Source: Formosa algae (GTDB lineage Bacteria; Bacteroidota; Bacteroidia; Flavobacteriales; Flavobacteriaceae). From it: a stretch of 64,000 nt of DNA. The stretch spans positions 1-64,000 of the forward strand of contig NZ_LMAK01000004.1 of assembly GCF_001439665.1 (NCBI RefSeq). Reading direction: 5' to 3'. This document shows, piece after piece, positions 8,188 to 16,447 of the stretch; the stretch's first letter is position 1; each line of letters opens with the position of its first letter. Below the pieces are notes generated by a model. The model saw only the letters and a list, made by a program, of their open reading frames with translations. It ran no database searches and was not told the origin of the DNA. The translations under genes were made by a program, and so were the position numbers.

Positions 8188-11100
8188 ATGGCAGAATACA
8201 CCAATGTAGAAAAACCATTTTTAGAAAAACTAAAAGACCTTGATTGGCGAATAATCGACCAGGGGAGTTTTGGTATTCCACAAGATCCCGCCAAAAGTTT
8301 GCGTACTAGTTTTAAAGAAGTCACGCTTAAGCAAGAGTTTATAAAAGCGATTAAAAAAATAAATGTTGTTGATGGTGTAAATTGGTTAAGCGATAAACAG
8401 GTAGAAGATTTATATAATGAAACCATTGCAACCGAAAAAGCAAACTTATCTTTATTAGAAGCCAATAAGCAAGTTTTTGAAAAACTAATTGGTGTGACCA
8501 AAACCACAGTCGCAAAAAATGAAATTACAGGAGAAGAAAACCCATTAGTAAAACTCGTAGATTTTAAAAATTGGGAGAATAACGCGTTTGTAGCCATTAA
8601 CCAATTTAGAATTGTTACGCCTGGTGGGCCAAGAGATGGCATCATTCCAGACATTGTATTATTTGTAAATGGTTTGCCTTTTTGTGTTGTAGAATGTAAA
8701 GATGTAGATGTTGCAGACCCAATTTCTAGTGCGGTAGATCAGATCATGCGTTATGCGAATACACGTGGTGATGATTTTGGTTTTACAGATGGTGAAGAAC
8801 GTTTATTTCATTATAATTTATTTAGCATCGCAACCCATGGCGAAGAAGCACGTGTAGGTTCTATCTCTGGAGATTTTGAGTATTATTTAAACTGGAAAGA
8901 TATCTTTCCTGAAGCTTATAAAAATGTAGATGTTCTAAACTATGCAGCAGAAGAAACGGCTAGATATCAAAACAACGGATTACATAATGACCCAAGAGTA
9001 CGCCAAGAAGTGTTAATTAAAGGCATCTTAAACAAAGAAATCTTATTAGACATTTTACAACACTTCACCTTGTTCATGGAAATAAAGGAAGGTACTGAAA
9101 TTAAGGTGGTTTGTCGCTATCAGCAGTACCGAGCAGTAGGTAAAATATTAGATAGAATGCGTAACGAAACTTCAGGAAAAACGCGTTCTGGAGTGGTGTG
9201 GCATACGCAAGGGTCTGGTAAGTCGTTAACCATGGTGTTTTTTGTGCGTAAGTTACGTTCGCAAGCAGATTTGAAAGATTACAAAGTCATTATGATGGTA
9301 GATCGTAAAGATTTAGAAAAACAGTTATCTGCCACGGCTCGTTTAACCAATGAGTTTAAAGAAGCCAATATTGTGGGGTCGCGTAAAGAATTAGTGCCAA
9401 AGTTAAGTGGTACTGCATCTAACTTAAATATGGTTATGGTACATAAGTTTGTGCAAGAAGAATTAAAACATTCTAAAGCACTTATGAAAGCTTTTGTGGA
9501 AGAAGGCAAAGTGCCAGAATTTAAACCGTTTGACGTGGTGAACACATCAGACAGAATAGTTATTTTGATTGATGAAGCCCACAGAACCCAAGGTGGTGAT
9601 ATGGGGGATAATTTATTTACCGCATTTCCACAAGCGACTAAAATTGCATTTACAGGAACACCTTTATTAACCGATAGGCATAAACAAAAAACACACGAGC
9701 GTTTTGGTGGTACTGGCGAGTTTATCGACACCTACAAAATTAGAGAAGCTGTAGATGATCGTGCAACCTTAGATATTATTTACATCGGTAAAACAACCAA
9801 CGACAATATAAAATCGAGAGAAGCTTTTGATGCCGACTTTGAAGATGTTTTTAAAAAGCAAAGCAAGGAAGAAAAAGAAGAAATCCAAAAGCGTTACGGG
9901 ACCATGCAAGCCTATTTAGAAAACATGGACCGTTTACGAAAAATTGCTAAAGATTTAGTAAAGCATTATGTAGATGATATCTTACCAAATGGGTTTAAAG
10001 CCATGGTAGTAGGGAGTTCTATAGTGGCGGCAGCTCGTTATCAATATTTAATTGATGAGGCTTTAAAAGAGCGAGCAGCATTAGAAAGAAATAAACCGGA
10101 ACCAGATATAGACTTAATTAAAAAGATTGAATTTATAAAAATTGGTACAGTGGTTACCAAACAAGATAATAATGAGCAAGCATTTATTAGTGCAGCACGT
10201 AAAAATGCAAGAGAAATAAAAGCAGTAGATAACTTTAAAAAAGATTTTGATTATAGTACAGATGAAGCAGGGAATTATTTAAAACCAGAAACGGGTGTTG
10301 CTTTTTTATGTGTTTGCGATAAACTATTAACAGGTTTTGATGCACCTATTGCTCAAGTCATGTATTTAGACAAAAGCATTAGGGAACATGACTTGTTACA
10401 AGCTATTGCACGTGTAAATCGTACTAAAAAGGATAAAACACATGGTATTTTAGTAGACTACTTTGGCGTATCCAACCATTTAAAAGATGCCTTAAATATT
10501 TGGGGAGCAGAAGACGAAGAAGATATCAAAGAGCTGTTAGAATACTTTAGAGATATCAATAAAGAAATACCAGTGTTAGAAGCACGTTACAACCGAATGA
10601 TTCAGCTGTTTACAGACAAAGGTATAATCGATTTCAAGAAATTTGCCGAGCAACGCATGACAGATAAAGATGCAGAGTTTCAACTAGCAGAAGACTGTAT
10701 TGCATTAGCAGAATCTATTCCGTTTAGAGCACAATTTGATACCTATATAAAAGCGTTTTTTGATAGCTTGGATCTGCTGTTTCATTCGGAAGCTGCAAGA
10801 AAGTATTACATTCCAGCAAAACGTTTTGGATATCTATTAGTCCGTATTAAAAACCGTTATAAAGATCCAAGCATGGACTTAAAATGGGCAAAACCTAAGG
10901 TGCGTAAAATGATTGATGAGCATCTAGAAACCTTAGGTATCGATAGTCGAGTAGCTCCTGTTAGTTTATTGTCTAAAGATTTCGCAAAAGAAGTAGGTAA
11001 GCTTGGTAAAAACTCAAAATCTAAAGCGTCAGAAATGGAGCATGCCATTAGAAGGCATATAAAAGTAAATATTAATAAAGATCCTGCCTTATATAAACGT

Positions 11101-11532
11101 TTCCTTAAGAGAATGGAAGAAATTATAGAGCGTTATCAGGGTAACTGGGATGCTATTGTAGAAGAGTTTGAAAGAGTAAGAGAAGATCTAGAAAAAGGAA
11201 GACAAGGAGAAAATGAAGAAGAAGGATTAGATGACCAAGAATTACCATTCTATGACTTTATAATCTTTAGTGCTTTTAAAGATGAGGTAGTAACGGAAAA
11301 AGAAAAAGAAGCCTTAAAAGCATTAATTATAGAATTGGTAAACCTTTTACAAGATGCTATTAATAAACCTAATTTTTGGGGAGGCAGACCAGCCGAAATT
11401 AGAAAGTTACAAGGAGAAGTAGAAGATTTAATATCGTTTAACGATGTAGATAAAGTATCTAAATTGCATGCTAAATTAAGTGTAGAAATCATGAATTTAG
11501 CTAAACGTAGACATCAAGAATTAACCAAGTAA
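8188..11532 (+). CDS. hsdR: Type I restriction endonuclease/translocase subunit (HsdR)
   Basis: 1114 aa motor and nuclease subunit. The PD-(D/E)xK nuclease motif reads IIPDIVLF followed by VVECKD (about 150-172). SF2 translocase motifs follow: Walker A GSGKSLTM (about 341), DEAHRTQ (about 461), FTGTPL, and motif VI QAIARVNRTK. The C-terminal helical region (about 800-1110) is charged and would contact the methyltransferase core. Length fits the family (1000-1100 aa). The ATG follows the DUF262 gene by 4 bp, and the stop overlaps the next start by one base (TAATG). All key motifs are intact, so the enzyme should be active. Confidence 0.95.
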   Translation: MAEYTNVEKPFLEKLKDLDWRIIDQGSFGIPQDPAKSLRTSFKEVTLKQEFIKAIKKINVVDGVNWLSDKQVEDLYNETIATEKANLSLLEANKQVFEKLIGVTKTTVAKNEITGEENPLVKLVDFKNWENNAFVAINQFRIVTPGGPRDGIIPDIVLFVNGLPFCVVECKDVDVADPISSAVDQIMRYANTRGDDFGFTDGEERLFHYNLFSIATHGEEARVGSISGDFEYYLNWKDIFPEAYKNVDVLNYAAEETARYQNNGLHNDPRVRQEVLIKGILNKEILLDILQHFTLFMEIKEGTEIKVVCRYQQYRAVGKILDRMRNETSGKTRSGVVWHTQGSGKSLTMVFFVRKLRSQADLKDYKVIMMVDRKDLEKQLSATARLTNEFKEANIVGSRKELVPKLSGTASNLNMVMVHKFVQEELKHSKALMKAFVEEGKVPEFKPFDVVNTSDRIVILIDEAHRTQGGDMGDNLFTAFPQATKIAFTGTPLLTDRHKQKTHERFGGTGEFIDTYKIREAVDDRATLDIIYIGKTTNDNIKSREAFDADFEDVFKKQSKEEKEEIQKRYGTMQAYLENMDRLRKIAKDLVKHYVDDILPNGFKAMVVGSSIVAAARYQYLIDEALKERAALERNKPEPDIDLIKKIEFIKIGTVVTKQDNNEQAFISAARKNAREIKAVDNFKKDFDYSTDEAGNYLKPETGVAFLCVCDKLLTGFDAPIAQVMYLDKSIREHDLLQAIARVNRTKKDKTHGILVDYFGVSNHLKDALNIWGAEDEEDIKELLEYFRDINKEIPVLEARYNRMIQLFTDKGIIDFKKFAEQRMTDKDAEFQLAEDCIALAESIPFRAQFDTYIKAFFDSLDLLFHSEAARKYYIPAKRFGYLLVRIKNRYKDPSMDLKWAKPKVRKMIDEHLETLGIDSRVAPVSLLSKDFAKEVGKLGKNSKSKASEMEHAIRRHIKVNINKDPALYKRFLKRMEEIIERYQGNWDAIVEEFERVREDLEKGRQGENEEEGLDDQELPFYDFIIFSAFKDEVVTEKEKEALKALIIELVNLLQDAINKPNFWGGRPAEIRKLQGEVEDLISFNDVDKVSKLHAKLSVEIMNLAKRRHQELTK

Positions 11533-12212
11533 TGAGAGTATCTGGAGTAGACATAGTTATTCAAAAAAGTGAACGTAAAACAGTAAGCATCTTTATAGAA
11601 AGAGATGGAACTGTTTCTGCGCGTGTTCCTGAAAAACTAAGTGATGATGAAATTAGAGATATAATAAAAGCGAAAGAATACCAAATCTTTAAAAATTTAG
11701 CAGAGTGGACACAGCTTAATGAAAATGCAGTTAAGAGAGAGTATGTGAATGGACAATCGTTTTTATATCTAGGACGTAATTATCGCTTGAAATTGGTAGA
11801 TGAAAAACTGGAAGGTATTCAGTTTAAAAGGAATACATTTTTGCTAAGCAAAACAGATAAGAACAAAGCAAAGGAGCTATTTGTTACCTTTTATAAAGAT
11901 AAATTGAACAGTAAAATTCATCCAATAATTGAACGCTATAAAAATCAACTAGGAGTAGAGCCCAATCAAATTAAAGTCATGGAACTACAAAACCGTTGGG
12001 CATCTTGTACACCAAATGGTAACGTAAATTTTCATTGGAAATGTGCCATGGCACCAATTGATGTGTTGCATTATATTATTGTTCATGAATTGGTTCATTT
12101 AATTCATAACAATCATACCCAAGCCTTTTGGAATGAAGTAGATAAAGTTTTACCTAATTACCAAGAGCAAGTTAACTGGCTAAAAATTAATGGTGTTGGA
12201 ATGAGTTTGTAA
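11532..12212 (+). CDS. YgjP-like (DUF45) metallopeptidase, last gene of the RM operon
   Basis: 226 aa zinc-peptidase-like protein of the YgjP/DUF45 (SprT-related, M48-like) group. The active-site motif is HELVHLIHNNH (about 185), with the further motif RWASCTPNGNVNFHW (about 157-170) typical of the family. These proteins are very often encoded directly after hsdR in type I loci, but their role in restriction is not established. Control of HsdR level by proteolysis has precedent in ClpXP-mediated alleviation of type I restriction. The ATG shares one base with the hsdR stop, so it is translationally coupled. Confidence 0.88.
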   Translation: MRVSGVDIVIQKSERKTVSIFIERDGTVSARVPEKLSDDEIRDIIKAKEYQIFKNLAEWTQLNENAVKREYVNGQSFLYLGRNYRLKLVDEKLEGIQFKRNTFLLSKTDKNKAKELFVTFYKDKLNSKIHPIIERYKNQLGVEPNQIKVMELQNRWASCTPNGNVNFHWKCAMAPIDVLHYIIVHELVHLIHNNHTQAFWNEVDKVLPNYQEQVNWLKINGVGMSL

Positions 12213-12262
12213 AAAGTGTCTTTAATGAATTTACACAGTTTATGAGATACTGCCAAAAAAAG

Positions 12263-12607
12263 TTAACTTTCCGTATTTATGTTTAGTTTTTCTTGTGTTA
12301 CAAAATCAATAAAATCAGTTTTTAACATCCTAAAAGCGATTTTCTGTTCATCAACTATAATACTACTCATGGTAATAAATCCGCATAAAGTTGCTCCTTC
12401 GTTAGTTTTTTTCCATGTTCTATTTAGGTTTTCTAATTCCACCATTTGTTCTTCCACAAGTTCTAAATCAAACCCAGAGGCATCAATATAGAAAGTAAGT
12501 AATCGTTTATCAGAGTCCTTTATGAAATCGATGTTTTTTACTGATATACCATCTTCTAGCTTTGATAATTCCAGTTTTAATATTTGATAGATAAGGTTAT
12601 TTTGCAT
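12263..12607 (-). CDS. Hypothetical protein
   Basis: 114 aa, not recognised. The sequence is an acidic alpha/beta-like protein without signal peptide or membrane segment. It reads convergently toward the RM operon, with 50 bp between stops. Upstream on its own strand is AGGTATAATACACAC (12644-12630), whose AGGTATAATA part is identical to the downstream half of the hipB operator repeats; it may simply be a -10 element. The overlapping plus-strand ORF at 12279-12491 looks like a shadow. Coding is likely but not certain. Confidence 0.6.
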   Translation of the reverse strand: MQNNLIYQILKLELSKLEDGISVKNIDFIKDSDKRLLTFYIDASGFDLELVEEQMVELENLNRTWKKTNEGATLCGFITMSSIIVDEQKIAFRMLKTDFIDFVTQEKLNINTES

Positions 12608-12966
12608 TAGTTATATTTCTATTATTATTCGTGTGTATTATACCTAAAACTTGTCAAAATATTATCATTCATGTTGTTTATTGCAATTGTTTCTTTCAAA
12701 TTAAAACAAACAAGATTTAGCAGACTTAGTAAATGTAAACAAAAAATTGAGAATGAATTAAACTAGTATAAATCATCTTTCCGTTATAAGCCAAGCATTT
12801 ATTTAAAATCATGTAGTAGATGTACTCAATGTAGTTCTAAAAACAATATTATTTTTAAAAACAATGTAGTAAGTGTAGTAAATGCACATTTAAAACAAAT
12901 AAAATATTTTAAAGTGAATAGCCTTAATTATAGAAAAGTGTGAAAATAGTGTGAATACGATAAATA
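12608..12966. other. Non-coding spacer with short repeats between the defence block and the tRNA gene
   Basis: This is an AT-rich stretch with no credible ORF. At 12811-12880 the hexamer TGTAGT recurs (12812, 12830, 12865 and a GTGTAGTA at 12873), and AAAAACAAT occurs at 12839-12847 and 12857-12865. Clusters of short repeats beside a tRNA 3' end are common in attachment or excisionase-binding regions of integrative elements. No integrase was found in the window, so the role is unproven. Confidence 0.4.
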
Positions 12967-12996
12967 AAAAAAGGGTTTCAATTTCTTGAAACCCTT
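12963..12996 (-). terminator. Rho-independent terminator of the tRNA-Arg gene
   Basis: Perfect 10-bp stem AAGGGTTTCA / TGAAACCCTT (12971-12980 and 12987-12996) with a 6-nt loop. It is followed on the minus strand by a T-run (complement of the A-run at 12964-12970). It lies 11 bp beyond the tRNA 3' end. Confidence 0.85.
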
Positions 12997-13007
12997 ATAA
13001 ACAGTAG

Positions 13008-13081
13008 TGACCTCGACTGGATTCAAACCAGTAACCTCTTGAGCCGTAATCAAGTGCGCTATTCAGTTGCGCCACGAGGCC
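13008..13081 (-). tRNA. tRNA-Arg(ACG)
   Basis: 74-nt cloverleaf read on the minus strand. The acceptor stem GGCCTCG pairs with CGAGGTC, the discriminator base is A, and no CCA is encoded. The D-arm is GCGC...GCGC, the anticodon arm is CTTGA-TTACGGC-TCAAG with anticodon ACG, and the T-arm is ACTGG-TTTGAAT-CCAGT. ACG is wobble-modified to ICG in bacteria and reads CGU/CGC/CGA. The 3' end faces the hipBST/RM block, the orientation used by many integrative elements. Confidence 0.95.
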
Positions 13082-13221
13082 TTTTTTGTGGGTGCAAATA
13101 TATGAGGTTTCATAATGTTTACCAAATATATTCTTAGGTTTTTTTGTTTTTTTTTGAGCTAAATTCATTTTGTGTATTCAAACAGAATTTAAGTCCTTAA
13201 ATATGAGTTTTGTGTGAGGAA

Positions 13222-13503
13222 TTAAACTATTTCTGCACTTAAACCAGCATCTAATAATTTAGAGCAACGTGGCTCTAAATCTTTATACGGACCTGTTTTA
13301 ACTGTGCATTTTCCTTTGTAGTGTACAATTATAGAACATTGCTCTGCTTGCTCTGGTGTGTGTTCGCAAGCTGCAATAAGTGTATCTATAACATGATCGA
13401 AGGTGTTTACTTCATCATTATATAGCACAATCTCATTTTCATTTTCTTTTTTTGTATCGGTTTCAACGAGAACCTCTTCTAGTACTTCTTCCTTAGTGCT
13501 CAT
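13222..13503 (-). CDS. clpS: ATP-dependent Clp protease adaptor ClpS
   Basis: 93 aa ClpS-family adaptor that binds the ClpA/ClpC N-domain and delivers N-degron substrates. The core begins VLYNDEVNTFDHVIDTLIAA (about 27-46), which contains the conserved N-D-x-x-x-T/F substrate pocket. The end KLLDAGLSAEIV matches the family's VxxLxxAGLxAxI. The acidic N-terminal tail (1-25) is flexible. It is encoded 16 bp downstream of prmA on the same strand and is probably co-transcribed. Confidence 0.93.
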   Translation of the reverse strand: MSTKEEVLEEVLVETDTKKENENEIVLYNDEVNTFDHVIDTLIAACEHTPEQAEQCSIIVHYKGKCTVKTGPYKDLEPRCSKLLDAGLSAEIV

Positions 13504-13519
13504 CTGTTTTACTTTTCTA

Positions 13520-14353
13520 CTAATTTAAAAATTTTAGAGCAACCCAATTATTTCGTTCTAATTTTTCGCTAATTTTTAACATATTTTTAGTGCATTCTGC
13601 TTCAATTGTAGGAATATCGTCGTTATAAAACCCACTTAAAAACAATGCGCCGTTAGTATTTAGGCAAGATGCATAGGTTTTAATATCGTTTAAAAGAATG
13701 TTTCTATTAATATTAGCAATAATAATATCGTAGCTTTTTCCTGCTAATAAAGATGCTTCGCCTTCATAAACCGTAATGTTTTTACACTGATTACGTTCTA
13801 CGTTTTCTAAACTGTTTAAGTAGCACCAATTATCTATATCTATAGCATCTAATTGTTTTGCACCTTTAAATTCTGCTAAAATGGCTAAAACGCCAGTCCC
13901 GCAACCCATATCTAAAACTGTTTTGCCTTCAAAATCTGTTTTTAAAATATGCTGAATCATCATGTGAGTGGTTTCATGATGTCCCGTTCCAAAACTCATT
14001 TTTGGTTCGATAATAATATCGTATTTGGTGTCGAATTTTTCATGAAATGGTGCTCGAACGGCACATACATCGTCTACAACTATTGGGTTAAAGTTTTTTT
14101 CCCATTCTTCATTCCAATTGGTTTGTTCAATATCTTCAAAAGTAAACGTGATTTCAAATTCTTCGGAATCAAGAATCTGTATGTCTTCAAGAATATCTTC
14201 GCGCCATTCTTCCTTCTGAATGTATGCTGTTACGCCTGTTTCAGTTTCTACAAAACTCTCAAATCCTGCATAGCCAAGTTCAGCAATTAATATTTCTACA
14301 CCGGGTTGTAAAGGCGCTACATTAAAATCGTAACCTATATATATTTCTGCCAT
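13520..14353 (-). CDS. prmA: Ribosomal protein L11 methyltransferase
   Basis: 277 aa SAM-dependent methyltransferase that trimethylates ribosomal protein L11. An N-terminal substrate-recognition domain (about 1-110) is followed by a Rossmann catalytic domain: MSFGTGHHETTHMM (about 129-142), SAM motif I VLDMGCGTGVLAILA (about 155-169), and the NPPY-like segment IIANINRNILL (about 211-221). Length is usual for PrmA. The start lies about 70 bp from the divergent porin gene, sharing a short promoter region. It probably forms an operon with clpS. Confidence 0.94.
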   Translation of the reverse strand: MAEIYIGYDFNVAPLQPGVEILIAELGYAGFESFVETETGVTAYIQKEEWREDILEDIQILDSEEFEITFTFEDIEQTNWNEEWEKNFNPIVVDDVCAVRAPFHEKFDTKYDIIIEPKMSFGTGHHETTHMMIQHILKTDFEGKTVLDMGCGTGVLAILAEFKGAKQLDAIDIDNWCYLNSLENVERNQCKNITVYEGEASLLAGKSYDIIIANINRNILLNDIKTYASCLNTNGALFLSGFYNDDIPTIEAECTKNMLKISEKLERNNWVALKFLN

Positions 14354-14371
14354 TTATTTTTTTGTCAAATT

Positions 14372-14403
14372 TACTAAGTATTACGCAGATACTGTTAATT
14401 TTG
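14372..14403 (+). promoter_or_regulatory. Bacteroidota-type promoter for the porin gene
   Basis: TTTG at about 14371-14374 and TAATTTTG at 14396-14403 match the -33 TTG and -7 TAnnTTTG elements of Bacteroidota sigma-70 promoters, about 21 bp apart. The porin ATG follows 18 bp after the -7 element. Confidence 0.55.
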
Positions 14404-14421
14404 TACTAAAATAAGACTAAC

Positions 14422-15621
14422 ATGAATAAAATTATTATTGCCTTAGTATTGCTTGCTTTTGGTTTGACATCTAAAGCACAAAACGACAATGATATTAGGT
14501 TGGCGGCTTTACCATATTATTCTTTCGGGAAAGGTGTAGGTTTAACGTCTCCAGATAGTATTTTTAAACTTAATATTCGTTTTAGAATGCAAAATCGTGC
14601 GACTTACCTGGAATCTGAAACAGATAAAAATGGTGTGGAAGCGATGGTGAGACGTATGCGTTTAAAGTTTGATGGCTATGTGGGTGATCCTAAATTTGTG
14701 TATGTTGTGCAATTATCTTTTGCTCCTGGAGATGTAGGAGTTATAGAAGATGGCGATAATATAAATATAATTCGTGATGCGGTGGTGTTTTATCGCCCTA
14801 ACGCACATTGGAATATTGGTTTCGGGCAAACTAAATTACCAGGTAACAGACAGCGTATAAACTCTTCTGGAGCCTTACAACTAACAGATCGTACTATAAA
14901 TAATGCGAGTTTTAATATAGATCGTGATTTTGGGTTGCAAGTGTATTATTTGAATGAAAAACCAGAAATATTTTCTTACAATATAAAAACAGCGATTTCT
15001 ACAGGTGAAGGACGGAATTGGACCAAATTACCAGAAACTGGATTGGCATATACGGCCCGTTTAGAACTTTATCCGTTTGGTGCGTTTACAGATAATGGAA
15101 CTTTTTTTGAAGGAGATATCGCTCGTGAGCAAACACCTAAATTAATGCTTTCTGGAGTGTATCATTACAACGAAGGTGCACGTAGAACACGTGGTACTTT
15201 GGGCTCGGAGTTATTTGATCAACGCGATTTAACGTCGCTGTTGTTTGATGCTATAGTGAAATATAATGGTTGGGCATTTCAAACCGCGTATATGAAACGT
15301 ATGGCAGATAATCCGATTACCTATAATCCGGAAAATACTAGTGAGTTTCGTTATGTAGTAGCAGGTGAAGGATATGACACCCAGTTGAGTTATATTTTTT
15401 CAAATAATTATGAAATTATCGCACGCTATTCTAATCAGAAACCAAACAAGGATGTAGATATAGTTATGCCGGAAACAAATCAATATAGTGTAGGGGTTAC
15501 CAAATACATTTGGGAACACAGTTTGAAACTTCAGGCAGAATTAACGAAAACAGATTTTACGTTAAATACTATAGATACCGACAGTTGGTACTTGCGTTTT
15601 CAAGTCGAAATAGGGATATAA
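14422..15621 (+). CDS. OprP/OprO-like outer-membrane porin
   Basis: 399 aa beta-barrel protein of the phosphate-selective porin O/P family. The signal peptide is residues 1-19 (cleavage after TSKAQ), and the barrel consists of alternating amphipathic strands. Diagnostic stretches include VRRMRLKFDGYVGDPKFVY (about 75-93) and FGQTKLPGNRQRINSSGALQ near 135-155. The end YLRFQVEIGI is a typical barrel C-terminus. In Bacteroidota these porins are often annotated as phosphate or polyphosphate porins. No pst or pho gene is adjacent, so the substrate is open. Confidence 0.85.
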   Translation: MNKIIIALVLLAFGLTSKAQNDNDIRLAALPYYSFGKGVGLTSPDSIFKLNIRFRMQNRATYLESETDKNGVEAMVRRMRLKFDGYVGDPKFVYVVQLSFAPGDVGVIEDGDNINIIRDAVVFYRPNAHWNIGFGQTKLPGNRQRINSSGALQLTDRTINNASFNIDRDFGLQVYYLNEKPEIFSYNIKTAISTGEGRNWTKLPETGLAYTARLELYPFGAFTDNGTFFEGDIAREQTPKLMLSGVYHYNEGARRTRGTLGSELFDQRDLTSLLFDAIVKYNGWAFQTAYMKRMADNPITYNPENTSEFRYVVAGEGYDTQLSYIFSNNYEIIARYSNQKPNKDVDIVMPETNQYSVGVTKYIWEHSLKLQAELTKTDFTLNTIDTDSWYLRFQVEIGI

Positions 15622-15628
15622 AATTAAA

Positions 15629-15657
15629 AGGCTGTCTTAACCAAGACAGCCTTTTTT
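15629..15657. terminator. Bidirectional terminator between porin and tpiA
   Basis: The stem AGGCTGTCTT (15629-15638) and AAGACAGCCT (15643-15652), with a 4-nt loop, is flanked by A-run and T-run. It serves the porin gene (+) and the convergent tpiA operon (-). Confidence 0.9.
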
Positions 15658-15677
15658 ATTACAATATATTTTTATAA

Positions 15678-16427
15678 TTAAAATGCATTTACAATAGCAA
15701 AGAAATCGTCTGCATTTAGAGCAGCTCCTCCAATTAAACCACCATCTACATCTGGTTTAGAGAAAATTTCTTGAGCATTTCCTGGTTTTACACTTCCTCC
15801 GTATAAGATAGATACACTATCTGCTACATCAGCACCATATTTATCGGCTAAAGTTTTTCTAATAAACGCATGCATGTCTTGCGCTTGTTCTGGACTAGCA
15901 GTTTCTCCTGTTCCAATAGCCCAAACAGGTTCGTAAGCTAATACAATGTTTTTAAAGGCCGAAGCTTCTAAATGAAACAGTGCATTTGTAATTTGACTAC
16001 CTACAACAGCTTCGTGATTTTCAGATTTTCTATCGGCTAATTCTTCACCAAAACAGAAAATTACACGCATGTCGTTTGCTAAAGCGGCATCTACTTTTTT
16101 AGCTAATAATTCGTCTGTTTCGTTAAAATAAGCACGACGCTCACTATGTCCTAAAATCACAGTGTTAATTCCTACGCTTTTTAACATACTAGCGCTAATC
16201 TCACCAGTGTAGGCTCCGTTTTCTGCAAAGTGCATGTTTTGAGCAACAACTTCAATAGCATTATCTTTTAAAGTATTAAAAGCAGACCAGAGGTTTGTAA
16301 AAGTTGGTGCTACCATAACTTCTGCATCAGATGTTATTGTTTTGTTTTTCAGTGCTGTTAACAATGTTTCGGTTTGTGATAAATCATTGTTCATTTTCCA
16401 ATTTCCTGCAACGATGTTCTTTCTCAT
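15678..16427 (-). CDS. tpiA: Triosephosphate isomerase
   Basis: 249 aa TIM barrel interconverting dihydroxyacetone phosphate and glyceraldehyde 3-phosphate. Active-site elements are all present: AGNWKMN (Lys at about 11), ILGHSERR (catalytic His), AYEPVWAIGTG (catalytic Glu) and the phosphate-binding LYGGSV. Length is standard. It is the last gene of a minus-strand run DUF1599-DoxX-permease-tpiA, 20 bp after the permease. This is useful for routing the glyceraldehyde 3-phosphate made from uronate catabolism, but it is a general housekeeping gene. Confidence 0.97.
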   Translation of the reverse strand: MRKNIVAGNWKMNNDLSQTETLLTALKNKTITSDAEVMVAPTFTNLWSAFNTLKDNAIEVVAQNMHFAENGAYTGEISASMLKSVGINTVILGHSERRAYFNETDELLAKKVDAALANDMRVIFCFGEELADRKSENHEAVVGSQITNALFHLEASAFKNIVLAYEPVWAIGTGETASPEQAQDMHAFIRKTLADKYGADVADSVSILYGGSVKPGNAQEIFSKPDVDGGLIGGAALNADDFFAIVNAF

Positions 16428-16447
16428 AGTTTGTTTCTATTAATAAA

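Noticed and set aside
12811-12880. CRISPR-like short repeats
   Set aside because: Units are only 6-9 bp, irregularly spaced and lack spacers; no cas genes are present.
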